A stretch of 64,000 bases of DNA, from NCBI GenBank assembly GCA_948567375.1, contig OX419761.1:40054501-40118500 (forward strand). Direction: 5' to 3'. Source of the stretch: Lunularia cruciata. Lineage: Eukaryota > Streptophyta > Marchantiopsida > Lunulariales > Lunulariaceae. A program made the translations under genes and the position numbers. The notes below the pieces were generated by a model. That model searched no databases and had not been told where the DNA came from. It saw nothing but the letters and a program-made list of their open reading frames with translations. This document shows positions 10,512 to 21,289 of this stretch, one piece after another (position 1 is the stretch's first letter; each line of letters begins with the position of its first letter).

Positions 10512-10930
10512 ATAATGGTGTTGTTTGGAAGGATCATGCAAGCAATTGTGTGCCATACCACCTCCCAAACCTTAATGGTACTATGGACCCAAGCTTGGCA
10601 CTTGTATGTACAGGCTTGCGGTGTATGTTATGTTGCTCTTTTGGTAGAATTGCTACTATATTAGTGTGTGATAACTATTCGAGAGGATGGCATATGGTAT
10701 GTTTGACTCCTCCACTCATGATGATTCCTCAAGGATAGTGGTTATGTCCTATGTGTACTTGACCTATAGCTAGTTCACCCTTTATGTGGTATAGATTGCA
10801 GATAGGTTATTAATGATTGGGCTCTATAGCCCCTAGCCTCTTGATCTTTGCCCGCCATAGGGTATATCACATACTTGGAGTCGATGGCTATTTGGAGTTA
10901 GAGGGACCTAACCGCTAGCTAGGGGGGGCA
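10512..10930 (+). pseudogene. PHD finger at the C-terminus of MTase-gypsy Pol (copy 1)
   Basis: The frame from 10550 has a PHD-type Cys4-His-Cys3 pattern. Cys codons at 10622 and 10631 form the first pair. The third Cys is at 10667, the fourth ligand position (10676) is Tyr, and the His and Cys of WHMVC lie at 10691 and 10700. The last pair is in WLCPMC, ending at 10756. The stretch RGWHMVCLTPPL and the Trp two residues before the seventh ligand are typical PHD features. One TAG (10736-10738) interrupts it. PHD fingers read histone H3 tails; in Pol this position usually holds a chromodomain or nothing. After 10756 I see no further domain before the purine run near 10925. Copy 2 is truncated before this region, so its presence there cannot be tested. 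Confidence 0.8.
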
Positions 10931-11037
10931 ATTATGACACTTTAGAATTCACGTATGACTTATGTGTGAGTTGTGCTTCTATAGTGTATGATGTTGACAA
11001 TGATGTATGTTGTGTAGCAATGTATATTTGTATGACA
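10931..11037 (+). repeat. Truncated R4 LTR (3' end only)
   Basis: About 105 bases match the last part of the R4 LTR, ending TATGACA. They follow directly on the purine run at the end of MTase-gypsy copy 1. Only the end of the LTR is present. Confidence 0.6.
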
Positions 11038-11039
11038 AC

Positions 11040-11593
11040 TATCATGACATTTGTAGTGCCGAGGCAAGTTTGCTTGGATGTTGGAGTGGTAGTGTTGGTA
11101 GTCATAGGTATTTTAGTAGTTACTCGGGGACTACTTGTTGGCAGTTTGATTTCATGTTAGGGCTACTGATCACATGGTTGGACCCACCGTCACTTGCACC
11201 TTTCACATTGTTGGATGTGCCATCAGCAGTGCCATTAGGGCTGGAGACCTAGGTCAAAGAGAGGAGTATACCTTCAAAATGCAACTCCAAAGAGCTCACT
11301 TCTCTAATGTTAAGCCTTTGAGTTCTTGGGTATGGTGGATAGAGGCCGGTGAGCATCATCTGGAGTCTCTTAGCTAGAGTAGGTATGGCTTGATTGTAAT
11401 CATTGCCTAATTGTTGGCGGATTGTTGAGTGAAGGATTGAGTACCTATCTGATTTGAGTAAGATTTGAGTTGAAGAATAACTAATTATTGTGGCACTTTA
11501 GGGTTCATGTATGACTTATGTGTGAGTTGTGCTTCTATAGTGTATGATGCTCACAACAATATATGTTGTGTAGAAATGCATATATGCACGACA
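11040..11593 (+). repeat. R4 LTR, second copy in tandem
   Basis: A nearly complete R4 LTR starting (TA for TG)TCATGACATT and ending CACGACA, three bases after the truncated copy. It matches 37101-37637 and 40260-40690, and the reverse complement of 22849-23353. After 11593 a Ty1/copia fragment begins. I find no matching target duplication. Confidence 0.65.
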
Positions 11594-11596
11594 TCT

Positions 11597-12265
11597 AACT
11601 ATGATGTACAATGGCAATCAAAGTACTATCAAGCTAGTGTATAATCTAGAATTCCATAAGAGAACCAAGCACATAGAGATCCAATATCACTATGTGAGAG
11701 AAAAACAAGAGAAATAAAAGATCTCTTTTCAGCTACATCAACACCAACAATAAGATTGTAGAAATTTTTACAAAAGCTTTACCAAGAAATAAGTTTTGTA
11801 AGTATAGAAATTTGATTGGAGTACTACCATTCACAATTGAGTGGAAGTGTTGAAAGTAATTTTCAGATGGTAGTACATGTGACATTGATATAGCATGTAC
11901 CTAATACTATAGGTATTAGCATTTGTATATAGCACCAGCACCCAATGGCAACATAAGTTAGAAGTTAGGGTTTGAATTACATAGGTCATTCCTTTCAATC
12001 AGAAAGTAGTTCATTCCATCAACACATTGGTAGCATAGTCAAGAGGCTTGAGCAGCAAGATGTGTGTTGAGCAATAGGGAGAAGCAAGCCCAAGCAACAC
12101 AACCAAGTTTTTCATTAGCTTAGAACACGCATACTAGCCTAAAGATATTCTATTCATCACTCCATTCATGCAACTAAATTTGCAATAAGAGGAAGTTGGT
12201 AGAAGTGCTTTGTATATACCTTTTTGTGTTCCTTGTATTTGTAAATGTTCTGCAGATTTTCATCA
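11597..12265 (+). mobile_element. 3' end of a Ty1/copia element: RNase H tail plus 3' LTR
   Basis: A frame starting near 11610 reads NQSTIKLVYN, then FHKRTKHIEIQYHYVREK, the highly conserved RNase H tail of plant copia elements. A frame change later gives EIFTKALPRNK. A purine-rich stretch then leads to TGTTGAAAG at 11848, a common copia LTR start. The LTR appears to end near 12265 in TTCATCA, about 418 bases. Everything upstream is replaced by the R4 LTR. The 3' end of the LTR is approximate. Confidence 0.7.
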
Positions 12266-14514
12266 GTATTTATGATAATTATTTCAAAAATAGTTTATTT
12301 AAACTTGAGTCTCTAAATATTAATTTTTCTAAACTCTAATGTAGCTTTCCTATAGAAGAAACATTCAAGTAAGACATGTGTGATAAGACATAGTTATGAA
12401 TTTCCAAATGGTTGATAAGTATGCTAATCTGAAGTATATCTTCATAGTAATGGATTTCATATGATTTTAAAATTTATGAAAAAATACATACACATTTTAA
12501 GGATTAATTTTATGAAGAGTTTGATATTCTAAAATTCATTTACAAATATGAGATTCCACCTAAAAAAATAATTTACCATCGCTGTATCAAAGTATGATCT
12601 AGTAAGTATCTTTGTATCTTTAAAATTAAATATTATTTTGAATGTCATTAAAAACTATAATTGAGTATCTTCAATTAGCTCAAAGTTCTAAAGAATGAAG
12701 GATATAATATGACTTGTAACATGAAAAAAGAACATATTTTATTATTTTGGATATATGAAACTAGATTTTAATTCCTTTGATTTTGATATATACATTAGTT
12801 AATTTATTTTATGCTTCGATTGCACTCTTTAGATAACAAAGATGTTATGTTCTAACTAAAATTTTAAAATAAATTTTATTTTTAAATATGATTTATAATG
12901 TGTAAGAATGATTAAAAAAAGTTGTTGGAAATTTATCTTTATATGTTGTTGAAAATTAATATTTTTAAATTTCTTATTTAAAAAATAATATAATTTTATA
13001 CTTTGTAATTATATAGACTTATAACTATACACATGATATTGAGAATATGAATAGTTATAATAATAAACATATTACTAATTTTTTATCTGAAACTTAATCA
13101 CTTAACTTATATCATTTATCAAAATATTAAAAAAGCTACCGTATATTTAAAAGATCAATTCAAATACCAAATTAAATCTTTTGTCTAAGAGCATGACATA
13201 GCATCACTTAAGGTTATAAGCATTTTAGAAATTGAATGGATATCTTGTATAATTATTAAAAAATTCAAAAAATTAACAAATATATCATATTTTTCATTAT
13301 GAGAAAATTAAAAAATATTAAAAATATTTTTGGGTAAATTACCAAGATAGTTTGGGACTGTTATTATTAATAGGTGCAGACTTATCAGATTTTAGTAAAT
13401 TTAAGTTATCAGATTTTATTAGTAGAATAGTTCTTATTCAATTACAAGATATTGATATATCATTATTAAAATTATTTTAGATTTTTGGATATATTATTAT
13501 GTATTAGCTTTGTATATCATTAATTATCAAATAATTTGAGTTATGGTGAAGTTCTCAATTTTGCATTGGCTGTTGAGTTTTAAGTTATAGTTGATGTAGT
13601 GAAATGCCTTATATGTGAACTAAAATATTATTCTGTATATATCTATAATCTAGACCTTGACATTTACACTTGAGATTAGTAAAGAAGATTATGGTCATGA
13701 ATTTTAGTTGGATAATTATCAATTGATATCAAGCTTAAGATCAAGTTACTTGGAAATAGCATTTTACAAAATTTTAAAATCAGAAACAAATTTTTAATAA
13801 TTTAAAATGATGAAAAATACTTACTGTATTTTTTATTTCCTAATAATTATAATTTTTCTAAAATAGGGTTATCATTGTTATCTTCTACAAACTGTTTATC
13901 TTTGTAATTCAGGTAATGGATGTATAGGAAAATCGTTAAAAGATAACATTCTTTTATGAATGGTTTTGCACTAATTGATTTTTCTCCTAAAGGCCACGTT
14001 TTAAATATTTCTAATAATCAGATTTCAAAGTATCTGAATTAACCACTTACGAGAGTACTATCCAGTAACACTATTTGAAGAATTAAAGTCCATTGACAAG
14101 AATAATACATTCCCATACCTTTATTTTCTTATTTCTTAATGGTGTAATTCTCTTCCTTTTTTAATGTTATCAATATTCCTTCATTGAACCATGACCTTTT
14201 ATCGTACATACTACCCGAGATCAAAATTTTCATCTAGTAAAAGTATATCAACGGATGACAGTGCAAGTTCGGCTTGGAATCAAGTTGAAGACACTTCACC
14301 AATGAATGTTTATTATACGCAAATTTTAGAAAATAACTCGTTAACGATGCAGATGAACTTATCAATTAATTATTAAGCTTATCTAACTGAGTTTGATAAC
14401 CATGACTTAATAGTATGAATATTCCTTTGAGTTGTTTAGGGAAAGTTAATTACCTATGAGAGACGACCGTGTAGGATAACAAGAAGGATGGGAAGGACCC
14501 CATCAAGCTGAAGG
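12266..14514. other. AT-rich stretch with no recognisable gene
   Basis: Very AT-rich sequence without a coding frame, RNA gene or repeat that I can identify. It ends at the TA duplication of the pogo-like transposon. Confidence 0.6.
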
Positions 14515-14516
14515 TA

Positions 14517-14543
14517 CAATAACCTCCCGCTTAAGTACGCAAC
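14517..14543 (+). repeat. Left TIR of the pogo-like element
   Basis: Begins CAATAACCTCCCGCTTAAG after the TA at 14515-14516. Four mismatches to the right TIR. Confidence 0.9.
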
Positions 14544-14625
14544 TTGAACCTGGAGTTTGTGCGTACCTAACTGGTAGGTGCATACTTTAGACTGCTCAGT
14601 CACAAATCACTTGCACTCAAAGAGA

Positions 14626-16314
14626 ATGTCTAGGAAATCGAATGGCAAGCATCTTAATGAGTCACAGCGCTGCAAAATCATTTCTAAATTGAGCAAAATG
14701 AATCCTCCTAGTAAACGGGCTTTAGCTTGGGAGTACAATTTTAACAAAGGTGCCATCCGAAAGGTGTGGGAAAAAAGTGATTTGATTTTAGAGAGATTGG
14801 CCTTGATGTCCAAAAAAGCAAAGGAGAAGATCTTTCATGCTTTAGTGGGATGATTTATCGAGCTTGAAGATATGCTTTACATCTGGCTTGGCGCATGCTA
14901 TGAAGCATGCGCCAAGCCAAACTTCCTATACCACCATCTCCCACCATTGCAAAAACCAAAAACATTGCTTTTACTTTATCAATTTTGGAATCACACTTTA
15001 AGGCATCATGGCAATGGCTTAGTCAATTTAGAGCATGGCGTGGTTTACAAAAGATGCTCCTTCATGGAGAAGGAGCCAAAGTCAACAAAAAGCTATCCTG
15101 GATTATTAGCAGCTTTAGAAAGTCTCTACGTGATCGTTTGCAATATGACCCTGAAAATGTTTACAATATGGGCAACATCGGTTTGTTCTTTTTGTTGCTA
15201 TCAAGATATAGTCTCCTTATGCTGAACAAAGATATCTCAACTACAAGAGGCAAAAAGAAAGCCAAGGATCTAGGTTCTTTGATCATCTTATTCCATAAAA
15301 TTCCAGGCATGCTGATCTGGAAATCAAAAGAGCCAGCTTGTATCAAGGACCTACAATGGACAGTTCCTTATTTCAATCAAGCAAAGGCTTTGATGGATGT
15401 GGAAACCTATTGGAAATAGTTCAATGAAGTCTTTGTTCCATAAGTTAAAAAAAGAACTAAACACCGCATTCTTTTGCTGATGGATAACGCCCTGGGACAC
15501 TTCAATACCTTCAAGCACAACAATATTTGCATTGTTTTTCTCCCACCAAATTGTACAAGCTGGAAACAGCCTTGTGATATGGGAATCATTGCAACCCTAA
15601 CAAGGTGATACAAATATTGATACCTCAAGGATGTCTTCTATTTTTATGAACTTGATGAGGAGGCAAAGCAATGAAAGAAAGATTTAGGTGGAAGATTGCA
15701 AGGAGGTGCTGCAGAGATCTCCTGCAGAAATCCAGCGCACATGCTGAATGCTGCGAGTTATGTGAAAGAAGCATGGGATTCTCTCTCTTCCAACTTGATC
15801 AAAATGCTTTTAGTAAGGTAGAACTAATGCAGTTGGAGCCAGAATTGGAAGCGGTTTGATGAAGTTGAGAACATATGCAGCAATTTGGCAAACGCTCTTT
15901 GAAACATTCTCTATCGATCTATCGGAATTGGAAGGCTTCATTCATATTGATGATGAGAACAATGAAGAATATACAACAACAATGTTGGAAGATGTTGAAG
16001 AGCTATTGGAGTTGATGAAGATTGTTGACACTACGGTGGATGATGATGACGACCCTGATCCTCAAGAGCTGAATGCCAATTTTGAGATTGGAACCATATT
16101 TCAGGGTTTCAAATCTCATTATAAATGGGTTCTCGGTATTAAGGACCAGCTGGTCTACACTGAAGTTCAAACGGAAGTTGAGGGAACTTTTGTAGATCTC
16201 AAAAAATTATTTGAAATATTCCAGAGCAAGATCTGCAAGGTTGCCGTCAACGCAATATGCAAGAAACTTCAAAACTTGCACGAGATAATGATTCATGACA
16301 TGTTCAAATCATAA
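14626..16314 (+). pseudogene. Pogo/Tigger-type transposase (CENP-B HTH plus DDE_1), disrupted
   Basis: The N-terminal DNA-binding part (14626-14850) starts MSRKSNGKHLNESQRC and has the helix-turn-helix-like KRALAWEYNFNKGAIRKVW. A second DNA-binding part appears in another frame near 15000-15090, reading FRAWRGLQKMLLHGEGA. The catalytic part follows: the first Asp position (GGC at 15171-15173, in YNMGNIGLFF) is Gly where DDE_1 enzymes read M-D-E-T-G. The second Asp lies at 15483-15485 in MDNALGHF and the third at 15576-15578 in QPCDMGII, 31 codons later as in DD31D families. Stops at 15418 and 15442 and further shifts break it. The C-terminus has an acidic stretch, DDDDDPDPQ-like, and ends at 16314. 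Confidence 0.85.
14884..14919. repeat. 16-bp perfect hairpin inside the pogo-like transposase
   Basis: Bases 14884-14899 and 14904-14919 are exact reverse complements around ATGA. The hairpin sits between the HTH and the next frame and coincides with a frame change, so the left arm is probably an inverted duplication. Confidence 0.9.
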
Positions 16315-16365
16315 ATATTGAACCCTAAAGTTTTTGCCAGAAGATGCTTACTTAAAGGTTAAACT

Positions 16366-16392
16366 GGTGCGTACTAAACCGGGAGGTTACTG
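16366..16392 (-). repeat. Right TIR of the pogo-like element
   Basis: Ends GGGAGGTTACTG before the TA at 16393-16394. Reverse complement matches the left TIR at 23 of 27 bases. Confidence 0.9.
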
Positions 16393-18479
16393 TAATTACT
16401 TATAATCGTACTTATCTGTAATTGAGTAGGATAAAATTAGTTAATCATGTCACTTACAGTACCTTAACTAATTTATTATGACATTAGGTTTTATCGGGGT
16501 GATCTCCACTCTTTAGTAGACTCTTTAGTAGGGGTTATTATAGCGTTAGTGTATCTCTGGCATTGTTAGAGCCCGTTATTTGTACTGTCAAAATAATTAT
16601 ATGTGTTGTTAAGGTTGAGCTTCTTGTTATGGTCAAGAGATGTGTTGTTAAAGCTGAGTTTTTTGGGATGGTCAAGAGGTATACCTCGGTTTGGACCCCC
16701 GAAGGGCTACTTGTATTTCTTGTGTCACGAGCTCCTAATCATGATGGAGAGGATTGACTATTGTAATCTAGGTTTGCTAATTCTCTCACCATCGTAGAAA
16801 GCTAGCGTTTGAAAGATGGTAATTATGGTTATTTATTGGGTTTCTTAATGGTAGATTATATCTGTAATTCTGATCTCCAATTATTATAATATTTTAGAAA
16901 TTTTTAACGCTATAGATGATAGATGATAACCATAATTTAATAGTATAATTATTCGATATTGAGAATATTCATGTAAACAATCTAACTATATAACCATATC
17001 AAAACCAAGCTAATACATTTAACAAAGTTTCACCTTCAATTTCAAGAAAATTAAATAAAGTAATTATAGTATTGTCCAGTGACTACCTTGCCTGTAGTAT
17101 GACGAAAATCAAATAGAACAATAGTATTTTAAAAGAGTATATCGCAAAATAATTCCTTCTCAACTTTCTTCATTGTTATTCCCTAATGGTTAATCTCAAG
17201 AACTAACACAAGAGAAAGTCTACATAAAACTTTACCTATGTTAAATCTTTTGTTCTTTATCACAGTTCATAGTCAATTCTCAACGTCATAATCAGATTGC
17301 GAAGTGTTTACCAAGGTTAAGGGATAAAAACAACGGTACATGTCTTACGTGCATTTAGTCATGGTGCGATGCTGATGTACAGGCTTGGCCTTGGTTGGCC
17401 TCGGTTTCGACGATCAAGCATGATCTGCAGGTCTTCCAGCAATTTCACAAGATGTCTATCTACAGCTCTAAGGCTTGATGATAAATATTAGGGGGTTTCA
17501 GAAATAGTTTTACAAAGTTATATATATTTTCATATAGATTATTACGAAGCATTGACTAAATTGGGACGGGGTGTGGGCTGGAGGAAGAAAGGGTACTGCT
17601 ACGGAGTTACGGAGTTCTGGTTAAGTTCCTTATTATTAGCAAACCCCATATGAGATATAGGAAATAAGGGATATGGAGTATTTTGTTGTCACACTATAAC
17701 ACATCAATTACACATTAAGGTTAATAAAGTGTTTGGTTTAGGTTAGGGTGGATGGGGTGGCAATCAAAGGAGGTGATGAAGATAGGTGATGTACGAGAAT
17801 GCAATGAATTGCACAAGGAGGATGAGCGGACAAGAACAAGAAAACTGACCGTAGAGTGGGAAGAATAGTGTGTGTTGTGTGAAGGTGGGAAAGGGGAGTG
17901 AATTTTTTTTGAAGTGCTATCTAAAATACTCAATTTCATTATTTAAAAATTCCATCTTCAACTAGTACACATTACAAAATGAATTTCTTATCTTGTGAGC
18001 TTGTTCATTGCATAGAGAATAGAGCATTGAAGTGAAAAGACTAGAGCATGTCAAGCAAGTGTTATTTTTTGTGATTCAAGAATCAAGCGAGTAGAACTGA
18101 ATCTAGTATAGCATGCCAAGAGGAAACACTCATGGAAAGCTAATTAGAAACACTAGGAAATGTATACAATGGATTATACAATTAGATTTGCAGATCTCAC
18201 TGCAAAGATTAGAAGATGAAGATGAATATGGAGAAGGAGATTTAGATATGCTAGAATTATTGATTATGGGTGGGAGTACATACGCATAGATACATGGAAC
18301 CTCAAGTTACTTATCCTTGTAGTTGAGAATTTTAGAAATCAAGATGTGAAAGGCCTTTTGCCAGCTTACTAGGATGTTCATTCATTTCAATATTAGTAGA
18401 TTTGATAAATATTCATTCATTGATGGATGTTCATTCATTTCAACATTAGTAGATTTGATAAAAATGCACAATGCTTTTG
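16393..18479. other. Intergenic stretch with two short tandem duplications
   Basis: No gene recognised. A unit of about 39 bases occurs twice at about 16602-16680 (starting TGTGTTGTTAA). A unit of about 53 bases occurs twice at about 18372-18465 (starting GGATGTTCATTCATTTCAA). The second lies just upstream of the Harbinger relic. Confidence 0.6.
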
Positions 18480-19400
18480 AAAAAAACTACCAATGAGAGA
18501 AAACACCTATGTGGATCCAAGTAGCTCTAGCTCTCAATAGATTTGTGCATCACGGTAATTGAGCTTGGGTTGTGAGGAGGTTAAACATTTGAGGCATTAG
18601 TGCAAGTTTAACAATTGCCTTTACTGATAGAGTTATGACCGCCATATTAGATTTGATGAGGAGTCAAGTTGCATGGCCTGAGCACGAGGAGAGGAGGAGG
18701 ATATCAATTGTTTTTGCATAGAAAGGTTTCCCTTGTTGTTTTGGTTTGGTAGATGGAACATTGTTTCCTCTTGCCGCTTGACTCACCACCGAGAGGTAAA
18801 TCTGTTTCAGAAGAAAGGGTCCATATTCCATAAACAGCCAAGTGATTTGTGATGATAAGAGGAGAATGATACATTTTACACAAGGTAAGTGTTCTATATT
18901 TGGTTTTTTTATTTTGTTCAGTTTTGGTGCTCCCCTTGTACATTTGCATGATTTTATTAAAGGTTACATTTGATTTTTTTATTTGCAAAATTGCCAGGGT
19001 CATGTCATGACATGACGTGTTTGGAAAAATCATCACTATGGAATGATTTGAATCAGAGAGGAGGGTGTTGCAATTTTGAGGCCAAAGAGTACCTTGTAGG
19101 TGATTTTGGTTATGTACCCATGGCCCCACTTTCAAGCAAGCCCAAACAAAAGTCAAGCAAGAGTTCAACAAATATTTGGAGAAGGCAAGGATGATTAATG
19201 AACATTGTATAGAAGTATTGCAAGCTAGATGGCATTCTCTTCATGAGCTTAGAGTGCAACTTAAAGACACTAGTATAAATGCATATTTTTTGAAGTGGGT
19301 TTAAGTTTGCATTATTGTACATAAAATTTTAATCAATAGGTTCAACATATGGTCAAAAGATGATGGAGGATTTATTAAGAAAAGTCAAATAGATTCATAA
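18480..19400 (+). pseudogene. PIF/Harbinger (HARBI1-like) transposase relic
   Basis: Segments in plus-strand frames match the DDE_4 nuclease of PIF/Harbinger transposases. PMWIQVALALNRFVHHGN occurs near 18509. GFPCCFGLVDGT gives the first Asp at 18752-18754, and YSINSQVICDDKRR follows near 18830. A GTAAGT donor-like site at 18885 begins a non-coding stretch of roughly 100 bases. After it come LPGSCHD, SSLWNDL and VGDFGY, with the second Asp at 19102-19104. MINEHCI gives the third acidic residue at 19200-19202, then LQARWHSLHELRVQLKD. All three acidic residues survive, but frameshifts and stops separate them. No TIRs found. The nuclease would cut DNA with a Myb-like partner that I do not see here. 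Confidence 0.75.
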
Positions 19401-21289
19401 ATGCCTTTTAATGGAATAGAGCTTGGTTGAGAAAAAATTAGGTCAAAGGTGATGCAACAATGCCTTGCTCATCATGTCAACAATAAACTAGAATGAAATG
19501 AGATTAAAATTTTCTATAATAAAATATCATTCTTCAAATTCTTCATATCTTGTTGTGAGTAATGTTTACACTATTTTTTCCATAGCTTTTGAAAAATTGT
19601 CATATGTTGCTGCTTTGAAAAACACCAAGTTTGAAAATTTCAAGAAGAATGCACTTAGGGGTGCCATGTGACACTTGTAGTGTTTTAGTGACACCTTGTG
19701 TAAACTTGAAGTTGGATGGTGCTAGGTGATGCACAGTGTGCTTGGAAAAAGTCACTAGATGGCACTGCGTGATGCCCAATGTGGGTTTAGGATACTAGAT
19801 GGAAAGGGTGATGCCAGCCAATGCTTGCTCATTAGATGCCAATGGGCATTAGGAGCCTCCAATCACAAGGTTTACATTAAAATTTTGCATGTTGGTGCTC
19901 CATGGTGCTCGTCTCTACTCAACAATGCTCTTCTTGTTGCTACATGATGGCGCTCATCTCCGCTTGATGGTGCCCATTTTGTTGCCGCATGATGGCACTC
20001 AATGGTATTAGGGGGCACAAGGAAGCATGAATTCTCTTAAATAATGCTTGGGTACATTGGTTGGTGACATGGCATACCGTATGTTGCCATTCGTTGATGC
20101 TCATAATTCTATATTTCTCCTCAAATTTGGGTTAAGTCTCTTGAAATTCAAATTTAGTGAGTGCAGTTTATAGATATATTTTGTCATGTGGAAGCCTATA
20201 TGAACCCCTTGCAAAAATGTTTCACATTTTTGGAATTGAGCATTTTGGGAAGTTTTTGAGGAAGAAATTATTTGCACATCAGCTTAGTGGTTTTTGAAGG
20301 AGAAGAGTGTTTTTTGAAGGAGTTTAGCAATTTGTAGTTTTCAAAGGGTGTACCTATTCAAAATAGGCAGTTTTTGGGTAGAATAAGGAGGTTCAAGAGT
20401 GGTGGGGTTCAAGATAGATTTTTATTTCAAGACTTTGGGACCAAAAACTGTGCATATTTCAAAAATCAGCAGAAGGAGAAGAGAGGGCTTGAGAGCCATC
20501 TCATGAGAGTAGAAGAGAGTGTTTTGGAGCTATTTGAGAGAAAAAGTAGTTTCTGAACAGAGTGAGAGGTGATTGGAGAGCAAGGAGCAAAGAGCCCAAC
20601 AATTTTGAGGATCAAACTCACTCATTTGAGTTTCACTCATTCTCCATGGTAAAAATCTGGGGTTACAAGAAGATTGTTGATGGTGAGGATATGAGGAATA
20701 CACAAGAAGGAGATTGGCTAATCAGATTCCACACTATTCAACACCTAGCCAACTTCATCAAATAGTGTTAGATCATTAAGCATCAACTTTGAACCTCTAT
20801 AGTTGGAATCAAGGAGGTCGATCTTGATGTAATCAGCCTCAAAATCACCCTTGGCTTGCATTACCCATGTCTAGAGGTATTTCTCTTTCTTTCCTCATTT
20901 TTTTCTCCATTTTTTCTGTAGTTTTTGTAAGTTTCTTTCACTTTTAGAGTCTCAATGTTTAGCGCCTATGGGCATCACCTAGTGCCACCTAGGTTTGTCC
21001 CACATTGCCCCCCTACATTGACAAGTGTCAACAAATTTAAACCTCTTCTTTGTCCCACGATGCTGATGAGCATCATCCGGTGCCGCCTCCTTCCTTGTCC
21101 CACAGTGGCTCAAGACTACTATGCTTGCCCAACAGCACCAACATGTGTCATTTGGCATTGCCTTGTGCCCCACATTGCCCTATCCTGCACTTAGTGCCAC
21201 AACACCTATCCGCTAGCACCAACGGGCATTGCCATGCGGCAATTTCCCTTGATTTCCTTATCCCAGAGTAGCGACAAGTGGCATCTGGC
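19401..21289. other. Non-coding stretch with GATGCC-rich blocks in opposite orientation
   Basis: From about 19650 to 20080 short motifs such as GGTGCTAGGTGATGC and GATGGCACT recur. From about 20945 to 21290 similar motifs recur in reverse complement (GCATCACC, AGTGCCA). The middle (20080-20945) has a weak plus-strand frame at 20374-20765 of unknown identity. The opposed blocks could be the arms of an old fold-back or Mutator-like element, or parts of an LTR. I cannot decide. Confidence 0.35.

Larger units (their letters stand above)
1..10930 (+). mobile_element. MTase-gypsy copy 1: decayed Ty3/gypsy retrotransposon with DNA methyltransferase and PHD finger, split by chromovirus A
   Basis: A plus-strand Ty3/gypsy element enters the window inside gag. 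Its first base matches copy 2 near 42660. Order seen: gag with two zinc knuckles, protease, cytosine-5 methyltransferase, an R3 LTR fragment where RT/RNase H should be, integrase, and after chromovirus A (4992-10511) a PHD finger. A purine run, AGGGGGGG, near 10921-10928 may be the polypurine tract, followed by LTR family R4. All reading frames carry stops, mostly TAG at Gln positions, so it is dead. Homology to copy 2 is visible by eye over gag, protease, methyltransferase and integrase, which shows the methyltransferase is part of the element and not a chance neighbour. The exact 3' boundary is uncertain. Confidence 0.85.
14517..16392 (+). mobile_element. Pogo-like (Tc1/mariner superfamily) DNA transposon
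   Basis: The 27-base ends 14517-14543 and 16366-16392 are inverted repeats agreeing at 23 of 27 positions, beginning CAATAACCTCCCG and CAGTAACCTCCCG when read inward. Both ends are flanked by TA (14515-14516 and 16393-16394), the target duplication of this superfamily. The 1.88-kb interior encodes a plus-strand transposase relic of the pogo/DDE_1 family. A subterminal motif (GTGCGTACC) repeats near 14558. Intact ends with a dead transposase suggest an old, immobile copy that could still be mobilised in trans. Confidence 0.9.

Noticed and set aside
17721-17939. Minus-strand frame of 72 codons as a small gene
   Set aside because: Low-complexity Ser/His/Pro composition, no promoter or homologous pattern, expected by chance.
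18885-18997. A clean intron in the Harbinger relic
   Set aside because: The donor looks good, but LPGSCHD coding sequence lies before the only obvious acceptor at 18996, so the intron end cannot be set.
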